DNA of 64,000 bases from Fulvivirgaceae bacterium JP3-4 (GCA_029309925.1 JARKND010000001.1:2914001-2978000); one strand, 5' to 3'. Shown: positions 17,309-24,827, counted from the stretch's first letter. Made by a program: numbers and translations. Notes: generated by a model not told the origin, from the sequence alone.

Positions 17309-17512
17309 TAACGTTCGTGCATGAGGCGTGGCGGGAGTAGAAAGCCTTAAAAATGCAGCGAAGCGGAATGTTAAGGCTGACCTTGTCGTCACTGTCCACC
17401 GAGACGAAACCTGCCTGCCAGCGTTGGGCCCATGGCTTTGGCAGGCAGGCGTATTTTGAAAACTAAACTACAAATTTACACTGAACCCGCCATGACTTAT
17501 GCACATTGTTAG
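17309..17512 (-). repeat. attC-like site s13 (long class with nested insertion)
   Basis: Arms GTGCATGAGGCGTGGCGGG and CCCGCCATGACTTATGCAC. The inner stem is GCCTTAA / TTAAGGC and CAAATTTA lies at 17471-17478. Compared with s20 it contains about 40 extra bases (17410-17449) forming their own hairpin, CCTGCCTGCCA / TGGCAGGCAGG. Confidence 0.88.
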
Positions 17513-17522
17513 CAGGCGTTTA

Positions 17523-18079
17523 CTAGTCCAGACCTCGAACAATGCCGTAATTAATTCCAGATTCTTTGAATATATTTTTTAATGCTTCAAATTTCTCCGA
17601 ACAGAAATTTGTCACAAGTTTGAAGGTTCTACTTTGTAACGTAAGCAGTCAAAACAAATTTCAACGTAGCCCATTACTTTGTCAGCCGTGTCAATAAAAA
17701 CTATCCCGTTACGTGGTTCATAGCAAAAGGCAACTTCACTATCTCTCTCCTCATTGTCATAGTTAACCAAAATGTCTAATAGTCTGCCTGTCAACTTGTG
17801 GTCCAGTGTTTTTGACTCGAATATTTTCGTCAAGTCGACTGTTCCATTTGTCTTGGGGATTTCTGGTTCTCTGTAGGGGACTGCTACGGTGTCGGATTCC
17901 TGCATGACATGATACTCGTGCTTGAATGAAACCAGCTTGATCGTATGTGTCCTGTCGAATGGAAATTGCTTTTTGATCTGCGATATCGTCTGTTTTTTCT
18001 TTTTTCCACAATAGTCACCACTCTGTCCAAAAGAACAGGTTGTCGACAGTAGGATTAATATGATTGTCAGCGTCTTCAT
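17523..18079 (-). pseudogene. Frameshifted secreted cassette gene
   Basis: The intact frame 17612-18079 (155 residues) has a signal peptide (MKTLTIILILLSTTCSFGQ) and ends CFDCLRYKVEPSNL. In a neighbouring frame, immediately downstream, the sequence continues TNFCSEKFEALKNIFKESGI...GIVRGLD and stops at 17523, 11 bp from s13, the normal spacing for this array. The paired Cys of FDCLRY and NFCSEKF suggest one domain split by a single-base shift near 17612-17630. The full protein would have about 185 residues. No domain recognised. Confidence 0.65.
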
Positions 18080-18099
18080 TGTCCAAAGTAAATGCCTGC

Positions 18100-18264
18100 T
18101 AACGTTCGTGTATGTGACGTTGTGGGGATAGGAGCCAAAATGAATGACCGTAGGGAATGGTTTTGGCGACCTGCTCCGTCACTGTCCACCGTGACCGAAC
18201 GTTATTTTGAAACACAAACTACAAATTTTCTCAAACCCCCACAATGGAACATACACATTGTTAG
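18100..18264 (-). repeat. attC-like site s14 (long class)
   Basis: Arms TGTATGTGACGTTGTGGGG and CCCCACAATGGAACATACA. The inner stem GCCAAAA / TTTTGGC encloses TGAATGACCGTAGGGAATG. Near-miss -7 box (CAAATTTT). Confidence 0.85.
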
Positions 18265-18282
18265 CGCCAGTTACATTTCCAC

Positions 18283-18783
18283 TCACCTGCTTTTTACGTA
18301 GTCGTCAAAGGTCTCAAAGTCACCCGTGATTTTACTTTCCTCGTCAATGGTTAAATAATGCCCCGGTTTTCGCTTCAATTCTCCAATGATTGACTTGTCG
18401 ATTTTATGTCTCGTAAAAATGTTGTCTAACAAAGTCTCGTCAACATTGTCAGAAGGAAATTCAATTGAAACCTCTCCGTCATCATGACTCCCAATGGTTG
18501 TCCCATTTTCCAATTTAATTTGGCAATTATGAATGTAGTAGTCAGAATTCTTTGCAAAGAAGTCATTAAAATCTCCGATTGTGTCAAATTCCCTGTCCAA
18601 ATATTTGTTCTCGTCTGTATAGGCAACAATCTTAGACGTAGTAATTTTTAGTCCAGAAGGCAATTGCGTTGTCGCTTGCAACGTTGACATTTCAAGAAAA
18701 TAATATGTCTCAGTTTGTCCACTCGACTTATGATAGCTCAGAAGCTGAATTCTTAAATACTCGTCCTCTTCTAGTGTCGTCAT
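18283..18783 (-). CDS. Cytoplasmic protein of unknown function (cassette gene)
   Basis: The 166-residue acidic product has no signal peptide. It reads as strands and short helices (YLRIQLLSYHKSSGQTETYY, VSIEFPSDNVDETLLDNIF) and ends in a DFETFDDYVKSR tail. No catalytic motif or family recognised. The stop is 19 bp from s14 and the start 12 bp from s15. Being acidic and soluble, it stands apart from the many secreted products of this array. Confidence 0.68.
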   Translation of the reverse strand: MTTLEEDEYLRIQLLSYHKSSGQTETYYFLEMSTLQATTQLPSGLKITTSKIVAYTDENKYLDREFDTIGDFNDFFAKNSDYYIHNCQIKLENGTTIGSHDDGEVSIEFPSDNVDETLLDNIFTRHKIDKSIIGELKRKPGHYLTIDEESKITGDFETFDDYVKSR

Positions 18784-18794
18784 GTAATTGGCGC

Positions 18795-18959
18795 TAACGT
18801 TTGGCTATAAGGCGTTGCCGGAATAGGAGCGCTAATAAATGCAGCGAAGCGGAATGTTTAGCGCGACCTGCCGGATCTGTCCCACGTGACCAAACGTGAT
18901 TTGAAAGATAATACTTTTCGTTTACACTAAGCCCGGCAATGACTTATAGCTTGTGTTGT
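18795..18959 (-). repeat. attC-like site s15 (long class)
   Basis: Arms GGCTATAAGGCGTTGCCGG and CCGGCAATGACTTATAGC. The inner stem is GCGCTAA / TTAGCGC with loop TAAATGCAGCGAAGCGGAAT. The -7 region is replaced by ATACTTTTCGTTTA. Confidence 0.87.
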
Positions 18960-18972
18960 GTGGCGTTTTTTA

Positions 18973-19518
18973 TCACGCTATCCCGTTAATACTTAAGTCA
19001 CTCAGTGTTTTTTTGTCCAAGTTGACGTTTACTTGCCAGTAGTAACTACATCCGTCAAATACGTGAGCATAGTCAGATTCGAATTCAAGTCGACCGTCTG
19101 AATATCCTTTTATCCTGTCGAGCAGAGTAAATCTGTCCCAAGAGAAGTTAATGTGAATTACTTTTTCTCCTTTGTCATTAAGAATCCCTACATATTGTCG
19201 GAAATAGTCATTTAGATGTCGATGAATAACTGGACAATTGTTGACCTGGTTTGTTAGATTCTTATTCGCGTTCTTGATTTGCGCTCTCAAAATCTTTTCC
19301 GCTAATTCAATGTCACGTTTATCTGGCGTCCATCTTGTAGTTGAGTCAACGTCACTTACCATGAAATTATGAAACGGGTAATTGTTCTTGAAGATCGTTC
19401 CGCGCGCGCGATTCAACTTTACTCCGATTTTTGAATTGTCGATAGTGAAGAATTTTGCCTCGCTCGTACAGCAAACCAAAAGGTATGAAAGTCCAATTAT
19501 TGTAAAAACTTGTCGCAA
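18973..19518 (-). CDS. Lipoprotein of unknown function (cassette gene)
   Basis: The 181-residue product has N-terminus MRQVFTIIGLSYLLVCC, with lipobox LVCC. Mature segments include RDIELAEKILRAQIKNANKN (helix), RHLNDYFRQYVGILNDKGEKVIHI and FDGCSYYWQVNVNLDKKT. The helix-strand-strand pattern with a conserved-looking GCSYYWQV end is one I associate with uncharacterised Bacteroidota lipoproteins; no function known. Cassette between s15 and s16. Confidence 0.7.
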   Translation of the reverse strand: MRQVFTIIGLSYLLVCCTSEAKFFTIDNSKIGVKLNRARGTIFKNNYPFHNFMVSDVDSTTRWTPDKRDIELAEKILRAQIKNANKNLTNQVNNCPVIHRHLNDYFRQYVGILNDKGEKVIHINFSWDRFTLLDRIKGYSDGRLEFESDYAHVFDGCSYYWQVNVNLDKKTLSDLSINGIA

Positions 19519-19573
19519 TGAAGTTATTTTTATTCAGCCATATTACACGGAGTCTGTTCTCAAAAATGCCACA

Positions 19574-19740
19574 CAACGTGAGTGCATAAGCAGTGGCGGG
19601 TTTAGGAGGGCTTAGCAATGAAGCGTAGCGGAATGCTAAGACCGACCTGCCGCGAAACTGTCCCACGACACTGAATGTTGTTTGAAAACTAAAACTACAA
19701 ATTTACACTGAACCCCGCCATTGATTATGCACAGTGTTGT
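19574..19740 (-). repeat. attC-like site s16 (long class)
   Basis: Arms GTGCATAAGCAGTGGCGGG and CCCCGCCATTGATTATGCAC. The inner stem is CTTAGCA / TGCTAAG. CAAATTTA lies at 19698-19705. Confidence 0.9.
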
Positions 19741-19753
19741 GGGTAGTGGGCGC

Positions 19754-20347
19754 CTAGTCCACACCTAAATCGTAGCTGATTCTATGTTTCAATTTTATCT
19801 CGTCAACCGGAATACCCATTGAATCACTTATGATTCCAATTATTACTTTTTCTACGTCAGCCTTGTCAAACAATGCCTTTGGGTCGATTAACGTGTCGTA
19901 GTTCTTTGCCAATGTCCAGTTAACCAAGTCACCGATTGTTCCAATTGTCACCGGTGACTTTCTTGTCCAGACTTTTACTCCTAAAATTTTAATTTCTTTC
20001 TCCTTTGTCGGATTTATGTCGAGGTCCGAAAGAGTCGGTAGGTCGAGCTTCAAATATTGCTCAATCTCCGTCCAAGTCGTCTTTAAGTCTCCAGTTATTA
20101 AATCCCTAATTCTTGAATCGGGTCGAATTTGTTCTTTACAAAGTGCTTGCTTGTCGGTGAAAAAGGTCTTGAGTTTGTAAAACAGCATTTGAGATTTGCA
20201 CTTCTCAGTCGGGTTAACAGTCACCTTCGTGAAAACACAGTCTGCAAAGTCTTGAACAGTCAGTATTTTCTCGGCTTCTCTGTCAGGTATTGAGATACCA
20301 AAATACTCTTCAACTCGAACCAATATTTCTACACTGTCAAGTCCCAT
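19754..20347 (-). CDS. Permuted acyl-carrier-protein-like protein, copy 1 (cassette gene)
   Basis: The 197-residue product begins MGLDSVEILVRVEEYFGISI, which is the second half of an acyl carrier protein (DS motif, helix II, helix III). It ends KVIIGIISDSMGIPVDEIKL...YDLGVD, which is the first half of one, stopping exactly before the DS. In between lies an ACP-like unit without the Ser (RDLITGD, TWTEIEQYLKLDLPTL, GTIGDLVNWTL). A TAA lies in frame two codons before the ATG, so the break is real. The Ser at residue 5 is a candidate phosphopantetheine site. A near-identical copy is at 24841-25434, and both cassettes carry related sites and start regions. Confidence 0.75.
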   Translation of the reverse strand: MGLDSVEILVRVEEYFGISIPDREAEKILTVQDFADCVFTKVTVNPTEKCKSQMLFYKLKTFFTDKQALCKEQIRPDSRIRDLITGDLKTTWTEIEQYLKLDLPTLSDLDINPTKEKEIKILGVKVWTRKSPVTIGTIGDLVNWTLAKNYDTLIDPKALFDKADVEKVIIGIISDSMGIPVDEIKLKHRISYDLGVD

Positions 20348-20384
20348 GTCTTAATTGTCCAATTTGTCCAGCGCCCATTACCCA

Positions 20385-20468
20385 CAACGTTTATGTATAA
20401 GCCGTGGCGCTGAGCAAAAATAAAAAAATGCCCTCCTTATCAGCGCCATGGATTATACATTTTGTTGT
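20385..20468 (-). repeat. attC-like site s17 (short class B)
   Basis: An 84-bp site with arms TATGTATAAGCCGTGGCGCTGA and TCAGCGCCATGGATTATACAT around an A-rich loop. Nearly identical to s22. Confidence 0.9.
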
Positions 20469-20479
20469 GCGCTGGCCAC

Positions 20480-20917
20480 TCATTCCAACTCTTTGTAGGT
20501 GACATACACATTTAATGTCGAGTCAGGATATACTACTTTGTCCAATTGCGTAAATATTCGTAATCCTTTCTTGTATTCAATTGTCAAAGTGTCAAACGTT
20601 AGCCATGCTATAGTTACATCCTTGTCGTCAACCGAACCGTTATCAGCTGTAAAAATTCGTTTCTCGTCTTTTCGTTCGCGTCCATTACAACCAAGGTGAA
20701 CAGAAACGTTAATAGAAGAATTTGTAACGGCATTTCCTTCAAGTCTATACGTTTCCGCTTGTCGCAATCCCTCGTAATCACATTTGTAATTTAAAACCTT
20801 CTTGTCAGGAGTAGCAAATATGTCAAAGGTGTTTAAGAGAACAATGTATCCAACGAGTCCAACGGTCAATATTGTCACGACAGTCCAAAGTCCATATTTT
20901 AATAGGATGTTCTTCAT
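20480..20917 (-). CDS. Membrane-anchored protein of unknown function (cassette gene)
   Basis: The 145-residue product has one N-terminal helix (LWTVVTILTVGLVGYIVLL) and an extracytoplasmic beta-rich domain with two Cys (NYKCDYEGL, HLGCNGRE) that could pair. It ends TLNVYVTYKELE. No family recognised with confidence. It lies between s17 and s18; the start codon is 20 bp from s18. Confidence 0.7.
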   Translation of the reverse strand: MKNILLKYGLWTVVTILTVGLVGYIVLLNTFDIFATPDKKVLNYKCDYEGLRQAETYRLEGNAVTNSSINVSVHLGCNGRERKDEKRIFTADNGSVDDKDVTIAWLTFDTLTIEYKKGLRIFTQLDKVVYPDSTLNVYVTYKELE

Positions 20918-20936
20918 TGTCCAAGTGGCTTGCGCA

Positions 20937-21022
20937 CAACGTTCGCATATAAAGCGTGCCGGCAGTCCAAATTAATAAATTAATAATCAATCTCTGCCGG
21001 CATGATTTATATGCATTGTTAG
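20937..21022 (-). repeat. attC-like site s18 (short class A)
   Basis: Same arms as s3, s12 and s21; the AT-rich loop differs by a few bases (AATTAATAAATTAATAATCA). Confidence 0.9.
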
Positions 21023-21030
21023 CGGCTGGC

Positions 21031-21738
21031 TCATTCTAACTCAATTAACTTGTCAGTGCGATGTCTTGAATAGTCTGTCCATGTCAAGGGCATAGTCTTC
21101 TTGTAGTGAATGTCAGCGAAAATTGATTCGAGAGTCGCGACCTTCCATTTCACATTCCCGATTATTTTGCTACTCACTAAAATTACATTACCGGAAGCTG
21201 TCCTGATATTCGGTTCGTACTTGGGATTGTATGTCCCATATCTTTTTTCCAAAAAGCATTTTCCATCAGTCTCTTCTTTAATCAGTTGTCCAAAAATGGC
21301 GATTAGTGCAACGATGTCTTGATTGGTATTCAATTTTTTGATTTCTCTTCCAACAATTTTCTTTAGGTAAACAAGAGCGGACTCTTTACTGATTTCTTGG
21401 AAGTCCAATTTCAAAGTCGAGTTCAAATGCTCACGATAAAATGAGGTTTGTAAATGAAAAGATTTAATGCGTTCAAGCTCCGTGTCAAACATGTCCTGTT
21501 CCGGATTGTCCATTGGAAACTGATCGTCCTGAATAAACTTATTGAAACATTCTTTGCTGTCACAAATTAATCCAGGGTCGCGTAGCGTTCCAGTTAAAAA
21601 TATGACTTGTCCGTCTTTAAGTTCGTGAACCCATCCTAGGTTTGTCTGCAATTGGTAACCGTCAAAGATTTGTCGCCCGATACTTTTTAGGTGATCTGAT
21701 AACTCGTCAATTGGTTTTATTTTGAAACAGTCCTTCAT
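21031..21738 (-). CDS. Cytoplasmic protein of unknown function (cassette gene)
   Basis: The 235-residue product has no signal peptide. Segments such as GWVHELKDGQVIFLTGTLRD, SFHLQTSFYREHLNSTLKLD and a helix EVKKLN/DIVALIAIFGQLIKEE suggest an alpha/beta fold. No motif tied to catalysis or nucleic-acid binding is visible. It is one of the larger cassette products and is bounded by short site s18 and long site s19. Function unknown. Confidence 0.68.
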   Translation of the reverse strand: MKDCFKIKPIDELSDHLKSIGRQIFDGYQLQTNLGWVHELKDGQVIFLTGTLRDPGLICDSKECFNKFIQDDQFPMDNPEQDMFDTELERIKSFHLQTSFYREHLNSTLKLDFQEISKESALVYLKKIVGREIKKLNTNQDIVALIAIFGQLIKEETDGKCFLEKRYGTYNPKYEPNIRTASGNVILVSSKIIGNVKWKVATLESIFADIHYKKTMPLTWTDYSRHRTDKLIELE

Positions 21739-21751
21739 TTGAGCTTGCCGC

Positions 21752-21914
21752 TAACGTCAGTGTATGAGGCGTGGCCGGAAAGGGCGGACAAGGTTAATGA
21801 GGTCACGAATGCCTTGGCCGACCATGTACTCCACTCTCCCACACACGCATCTAAAATATGAAAACGTATCTTCATTTCACACGACTAGAGGCCATGACTT
21901 ATACACAATGTTGT
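21752..21914 (-). repeat. attC-like site s19 (long class C)
   Basis: Arms GTGTATGAGGCGTGGCC and GGCCATGACTTATACAC. The interior differs from the main long class (CTCCACTCTCCCAC, CTAAAATATGAAAA, CTTCATTTCACAC) and is shared only with s23. Both flank the same non-coding cassette. Confidence 0.85.
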
Positions 21915-22137
21915 GTGTCCGTGCCCATGCGGTTTTTGTCAGACTGTCAACAGAGAACAAAACGCTCTGAACTACAAAATGCAGCGCTGCGCAATTCGGC
22001 AGAACGGTTGATTCAGATTAGAGATGAAATGCTGTCAGATGTCGTTCTCGTTGATCCGATAACTACGAAGATGTGTCCGGGCGCGTCAGCCGTGAGGTGA
22101 ACTTACTTTGCATTTGCGCGAGAGCGGGCATGACACA
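21915..22137 (-). other. Non-coding cassette, copy 1
   Basis: About 220 bp between s19 and s20 with no plausible ORF on either strand. The sequence is conserved with 24485-24701, including GCAGCGCTGCGCAATTCGGC, GCTGTCAGATGTCGTTCTCG and GTCCGGGCGCGTCAGCCGTG. Conservation without coding capacity suggests an RNA, promoter or other cis element; no known RNA family recognised. Confidence 0.65.
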
Positions 22138-22302
22138 CAACGTTCGTGCATGAGGCGTGGCGGGAATAGGAAGCCTTAAAAATGCAGCGAAGCGGAATGT
22201 TAAGGCTGACCTGGTCGTCACTGTCCACCGAGACCAAACGTATTTTGAAAACTAAACTACAAATTTACACGAAACCCCGCCATGACTTATGCACATTGTT
22301 GT
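22138..22302 (-). repeat. attC-like site s20 (long class)
   Basis: Arms GTGCATGAGGCGTGGCGGG and CCCCGCCATGACTTATGCAC. The inner stem is GCCTTAA / TTAAGGC and CAAATTTA lies at 22260-22267. It equals s13 without the nested insertion. Confidence 0.9.
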
Positions 22303-22315
22303 ATGCAGTTGCCCG

Positions 22316-22936
22316 TCACGCAAACTGTTCTAGTCGACCTTCTATAATTTGAAACTCGTCTGGATTGATTTTCGCCAACAAGTCCCACTTTTCTTTTCCT
22401 TTAATTTTCTTCAATGGCTTTATCTTGTCACCATGTGAATATGTCTCGAGAAGAACAATCTGTCCATGCTCTCCTTTGCCCTCAACAATTTCAAAATCAG
22501 AGCTCGGAAATTTCTTGTTAGAATAGAAGTCTTGTCCACCGAAACATAAAATCTTGTCAGGGGTAATTTGGAAAAGGTAGTATACTCCTTCATCTTCCTC
22601 TTCTGTGAGTTCGTAAAATTCATTAGTCTTGACTTTAATTGAGGTCACCCGATTTATTGTCCGTAAGTACTGTATTTGTTTAAGCTCCTTTTGTCCTTTG
22701 TTTCGTTCTTGGAAAAAAGTCCAGAGTCCAATACCGGCAAAAACAAGTACTGTCCCTGATAATAGTAGCCAAAGATTAGGATTCATAAAGACTGCAATAA
22801 CAATCCCGCCAACGAGACACGTGCCCGTCCAGATTAAAACAAATCTTGTCAAACGGGTATGCCGTTTTGCAATTTCTTTTTCCCCTTTGTCCAAGGTCTT
22901 AATTTCTTGTCCGCTTAGTTCTCTTTCTATTTTCAA
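22316..22936 (-). CDS. Two-helix membrane protein (cassette gene)
   Basis: The frame is open to 22999, but that part would translate site s21. The likely start is the TTG at 22936, giving (M)KIERELSGQEIKTLDKGEKE and a 206-residue product. Two membrane helices follow (RFVLIWTGTCLVGGIVIAVF and LWLLLSGTVLVFAGIGLW), then a Lys-rich linker and a cytosolic strand-rich domain (TNEFYELTEEEDEGVYYLF, DKILCFGGQDF). No family recognised. Start choice is inferred from the site boundary and the charged first helix. Confidence 0.65.
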   Translation of the reverse strand: MKIERELSGQEIKTLDKGEKEIAKRHTRLTRFVLIWTGTCLVGGIVIAVFMNPNLWLLLSGTVLVFAGIGLWTFFQERNKGQKELKQIQYLRTINRVTSIKVKTNEFYELTEEEDEGVYYLFQITPDKILCFGGQDFYSNKKFPSSDFEIVEGKGEHGQIVLLETYSHGDKIKPLKKIKGKEKWDLLAKINPDEFQIIEGRLEQFA

Positions 22937-22965
22937 GGGTCTAAATGTCTTAGGGCAATTGCATA

Positions 22966-23050
22966 CAACGTTCGCATATAAAGCGTGCCGGCAGACCAAA
23001 TTAATAATTAATCATCAAATTCTGCCGGCATGATTTATATGCATTGTTGT
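22966..23050 (-). repeat. attC-like site s21 (short class A)
   Basis: Same sequence as s3 and s12 apart from one base near the right arm (TCAAATTCTGCCGGC). Confidence 0.9.
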
Positions 23051-23059
23051 GGGCAGTTT

Positions 23060-23740
23060 TCATTTCTCTGTATACTTAATAATTACTTCGTCTCCCATGA
23101 AGTATACTTTTCCGTCTTTCTTGGAAAAAACTATACTCTTGTCGTGAATTATTTCTAGTGTCTGGCTGTCCAGCCATTTTGCAGAAATGTCTTTGTCAGT
23201 CTGATTAAAGTATAGAATTGATCCGCCACCACCAGCCCACATTAACAGTCCACTAGTATGAATGTATTTTTTGTCACCAAACTCTTCTCCAATGTCTAAA
23301 ATCTTTTTGCCGTCTGGAGAGACTAACTTAATAAGTTCTTTTTTCTCAAATTCGAATTTCTTCTTTACTATCCGCTTCGGTTTATCTTTTTCAGCCGTTA
23401 TCGTCTTAAGAAATTTGTCGAGTCGGTTTTTACGTTTCTTTATTATGTCCTCTGTTGCACCTAACTCTCTCCAAAGTACCAAGTCGCTTTCACTCGTTAT
23501 TATTTGCGTTACTTTGTCTAGCGTTTCTTTGTCAAGGCTCTTTGTCTCCCATAAACCTTTACTGAGTCCAAAGAGTGCATTATTATGGTCATCGCTGTCC
23601 GCAAAATAGTCTGCGAAGTCTAAAAGAATATCCTGCTTTATTTGTCTTGGATCGTCACCAGAGTTGTAACGCTCCATATAATTGGAATATATGTCTTGAA
23701 AGGTGTCGTTACCTTCTATTGAAATGTCCCAAGTCCCCAT
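23060..23740 (-). CDS. DUF4259-like protein (cassette gene)
   Basis: The 226-residue product begins MGTWDISIEGNDTFQDIYSNY. The MGTW...NDTFxD opening is characteristic of the DUF4259-type family, whose members are mostly helical, soluble and uncharacterised. A helical region with ALFGLSKGLWETKSLD and LVLWRELGATEDIIKKRKNRL follows. The C-terminal third is different: a beta-rich module (KILDIGEEFGDKKYIHTSGLLMWAGGGGSILYF...KDGKVYFMGDEV), so this looks like a two-domain version. Cassette between s21 and s22. Confidence 0.72.
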   Translation of the reverse strand: MGTWDISIEGNDTFQDIYSNYMERYNSGDDPRQIKQDILLDFADYFADSDDHNNALFGLSKGLWETKSLDKETLDKVTQIITSESDLVLWRELGATEDIIKKRKNRLDKFLKTITAEKDKPKRIVKKKFEFEKKELIKLVSPDGKKILDIGEEFGDKKYIHTSGLLMWAGGGGSILYFNQTDKDISAKWLDSQTLEIIHDKSIVFSKKDGKVYFMGDEVIIKYTEK

Positions 23741-23779
23741 TGATTGTTAAGTCTACTCTGTCCAAATGAAAATTGCCCA

Positions 23780-23865
23780 CAACGTTTATGTATAAGCCGT
23801 GGCGCTGAGCAAAAATAAAAATAATGTCCCTCCTTATCAGCGCCATGGATTATACATTTTGTTGC
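23780..23865 (-). repeat. attC-like site s22 (short class B)
   Basis: Same as s17 with a slightly longer loop (AAAAATAAAAATAATGTCCC). Confidence 0.9.
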
Positions 23866-23881
23866 CGGCTGTTTTGTCGTC

Positions 23882-24301
23882 CTAACTACATGGGTGTCCC
23901 GAATAGTTTGTGTGTCCTCTGCTTTTCCAACATTTGAATCCCAGTCGTATTTGCTTAATTGTCCACGAGTCGTTTACTTTTTCAAATTCAATAATTCTTT
24001 TTTCTCCGTCAACGGAGTCGTCACTTAGTCCCTCTTGAGTCAGTGTTACCGTAACTCTGTCAGCCGTTCTACTTTCAAAATCAATTATTGTTTTTCTCTC
24101 TGGATCGTCATAGCGAAAAAGTTCTCGGGTAATCAGAATTGGGTCAGCTGTCCATATTTCTCCCTTCGTTCTCCATTCTGTAATTCGGTCGTTATACTTC
24201 TTTATGTCCTCGGTGATGAAACTTTCCAAATCGTCTTTATTGTCACACGACAACAAGCCCGCCAAAAGTGTCCCGATTAATATTAGTTGTCTCATCGTCA
24301 T
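23882..24301 (-). CDS. Lipoprotein with C-terminal GH-type Cys motif (cassette gene)
   Basis: The 139-residue product has lipobox MTMRQLILIGTLLAGLLSC. The mature domain has an alpha/beta pattern similar to NTF2/DUF-type lipoproteins (DRVTVTLTQEGLSDDSVDGE, EKVNDSWTIKQIRLGF). It ends with the distinctive CWKSRGHTNYSGHPC, a C-x(2-3)-RGH-x(2)-S/W-x(3)-C tail I associate with small bacterial exported proteins of unknown role, where the two Cys may pair. Cassette between s22 and s23. Confidence 0.72.
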   Translation of the reverse strand: MTMRQLILIGTLLAGLLSCDNKDDLESFITEDIKKYNDRITEWRTKGEIWTADPILITRELFRYDDPERKTIIDFESRTADRVTVTLTQEGLSDDSVDGEKRIIEFEKVNDSWTIKQIRLGFKCWKSRGHTNYSGHPCS

Positions 24302-24315
24302 TACAAAATTGCCGG

Positions 24316-24484
24316 CAACGTTAGTGTATAAGTTCGTGGCCGATCAGGACAGACTTGTAAATGTAGCGCTAGCGAAATGTCAAGCCTGGCCATGCACGTC
24401 CACTCTCCCACTACACGCAGCTAAAATATGAAATCCAATCTTCATTTCACACCGCCAGAGGCCATGACTTATACACGTTGTTGT
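24316..24484 (-). repeat. attC-like site s23 (long class C)
   Basis: Interior shared with s19 (CTCCCACTACACGCAGCTAAA, CTTCATTTCACAC). The arms are GTGTATAAGTTCGTGGCC and GGCCATGACTTATACAC. The inner stem is short (CTTG / CAAG). Confidence 0.83.
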
Positions 24485-24701
24485 GTGCCGTGCCCAGCGG
24501 TTTTTTTATCACATTGTCAACGGAGTGCAGACGCTCGGGACTGCAAACGCAGCGCTGCGCAATTCGGCAGAACGGCTGATTCTCATTTATTTGAAATGCT
24601 GTCAGATGTCGTTCTCGTTGATGAAATCACTACGAAGTGATGTCCGGGCGCGTCAGCCGTGAGGTGAATTTCTTGCATTGCGCGAGGGCGGGCATGGCAC
24701 A
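24485..24701 (-). other. Non-coding cassette, copy 2
   Basis: Diverged copy of 21915-22137 with blocks of identity over the full length and small indels (for example GTTGATCCGATAACTACGAAG against GTTGATGAAATCACTACGAAG). No ORF. Together with the left-hand site it forms a duplicated unit. Confidence 0.65.
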
Positions 24702-24827
24702 CAACGTTTGTGCATAAGCAGTGGCGGGTCTTCGAAGCGCTTCACTGTCCCACGAAGCAAAACGTTTTTTGAGAAACTAAACTACAAATTTACGCTAAAC
24801 CCCGCCATTGATTATGCACGTTGTTGT
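24702..24827 (-). repeat. attC-like site s24 (long class, no inner hairpin)
   Basis: Arms GTGCATAAGCAGTGGCGGG and CCCCGCCATTGATTATGCAC. CAAATTTA lies at 24785-24792. It lacks the inner hairpin, like s10. This is the last complete site before the recombinase. Confidence 0.9.

Noticed and set aside
22937-22999. N-terminal extension of the 22316 gene (MVCRHALYANVV...)
   Set aside because: It translates part of site s21; TTG at 22936 starts the protein-like part.
9251-23050. CRISPR array
   Set aside because: Repeats are 84-204 bp palindromes spaced by 0.2-1.2 kb of mostly protein-coding DNA; there are no short regular spacers and no cas genes.
8545-24827. Palindromes as simple transcription terminators or REP/MITE elements
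   Set aside because: They share orientation, AAC/GTT ends and a one-base arm asymmetry, lack a consistent T-run, and always sit at cassette boundaries; no target-site duplications are seen.
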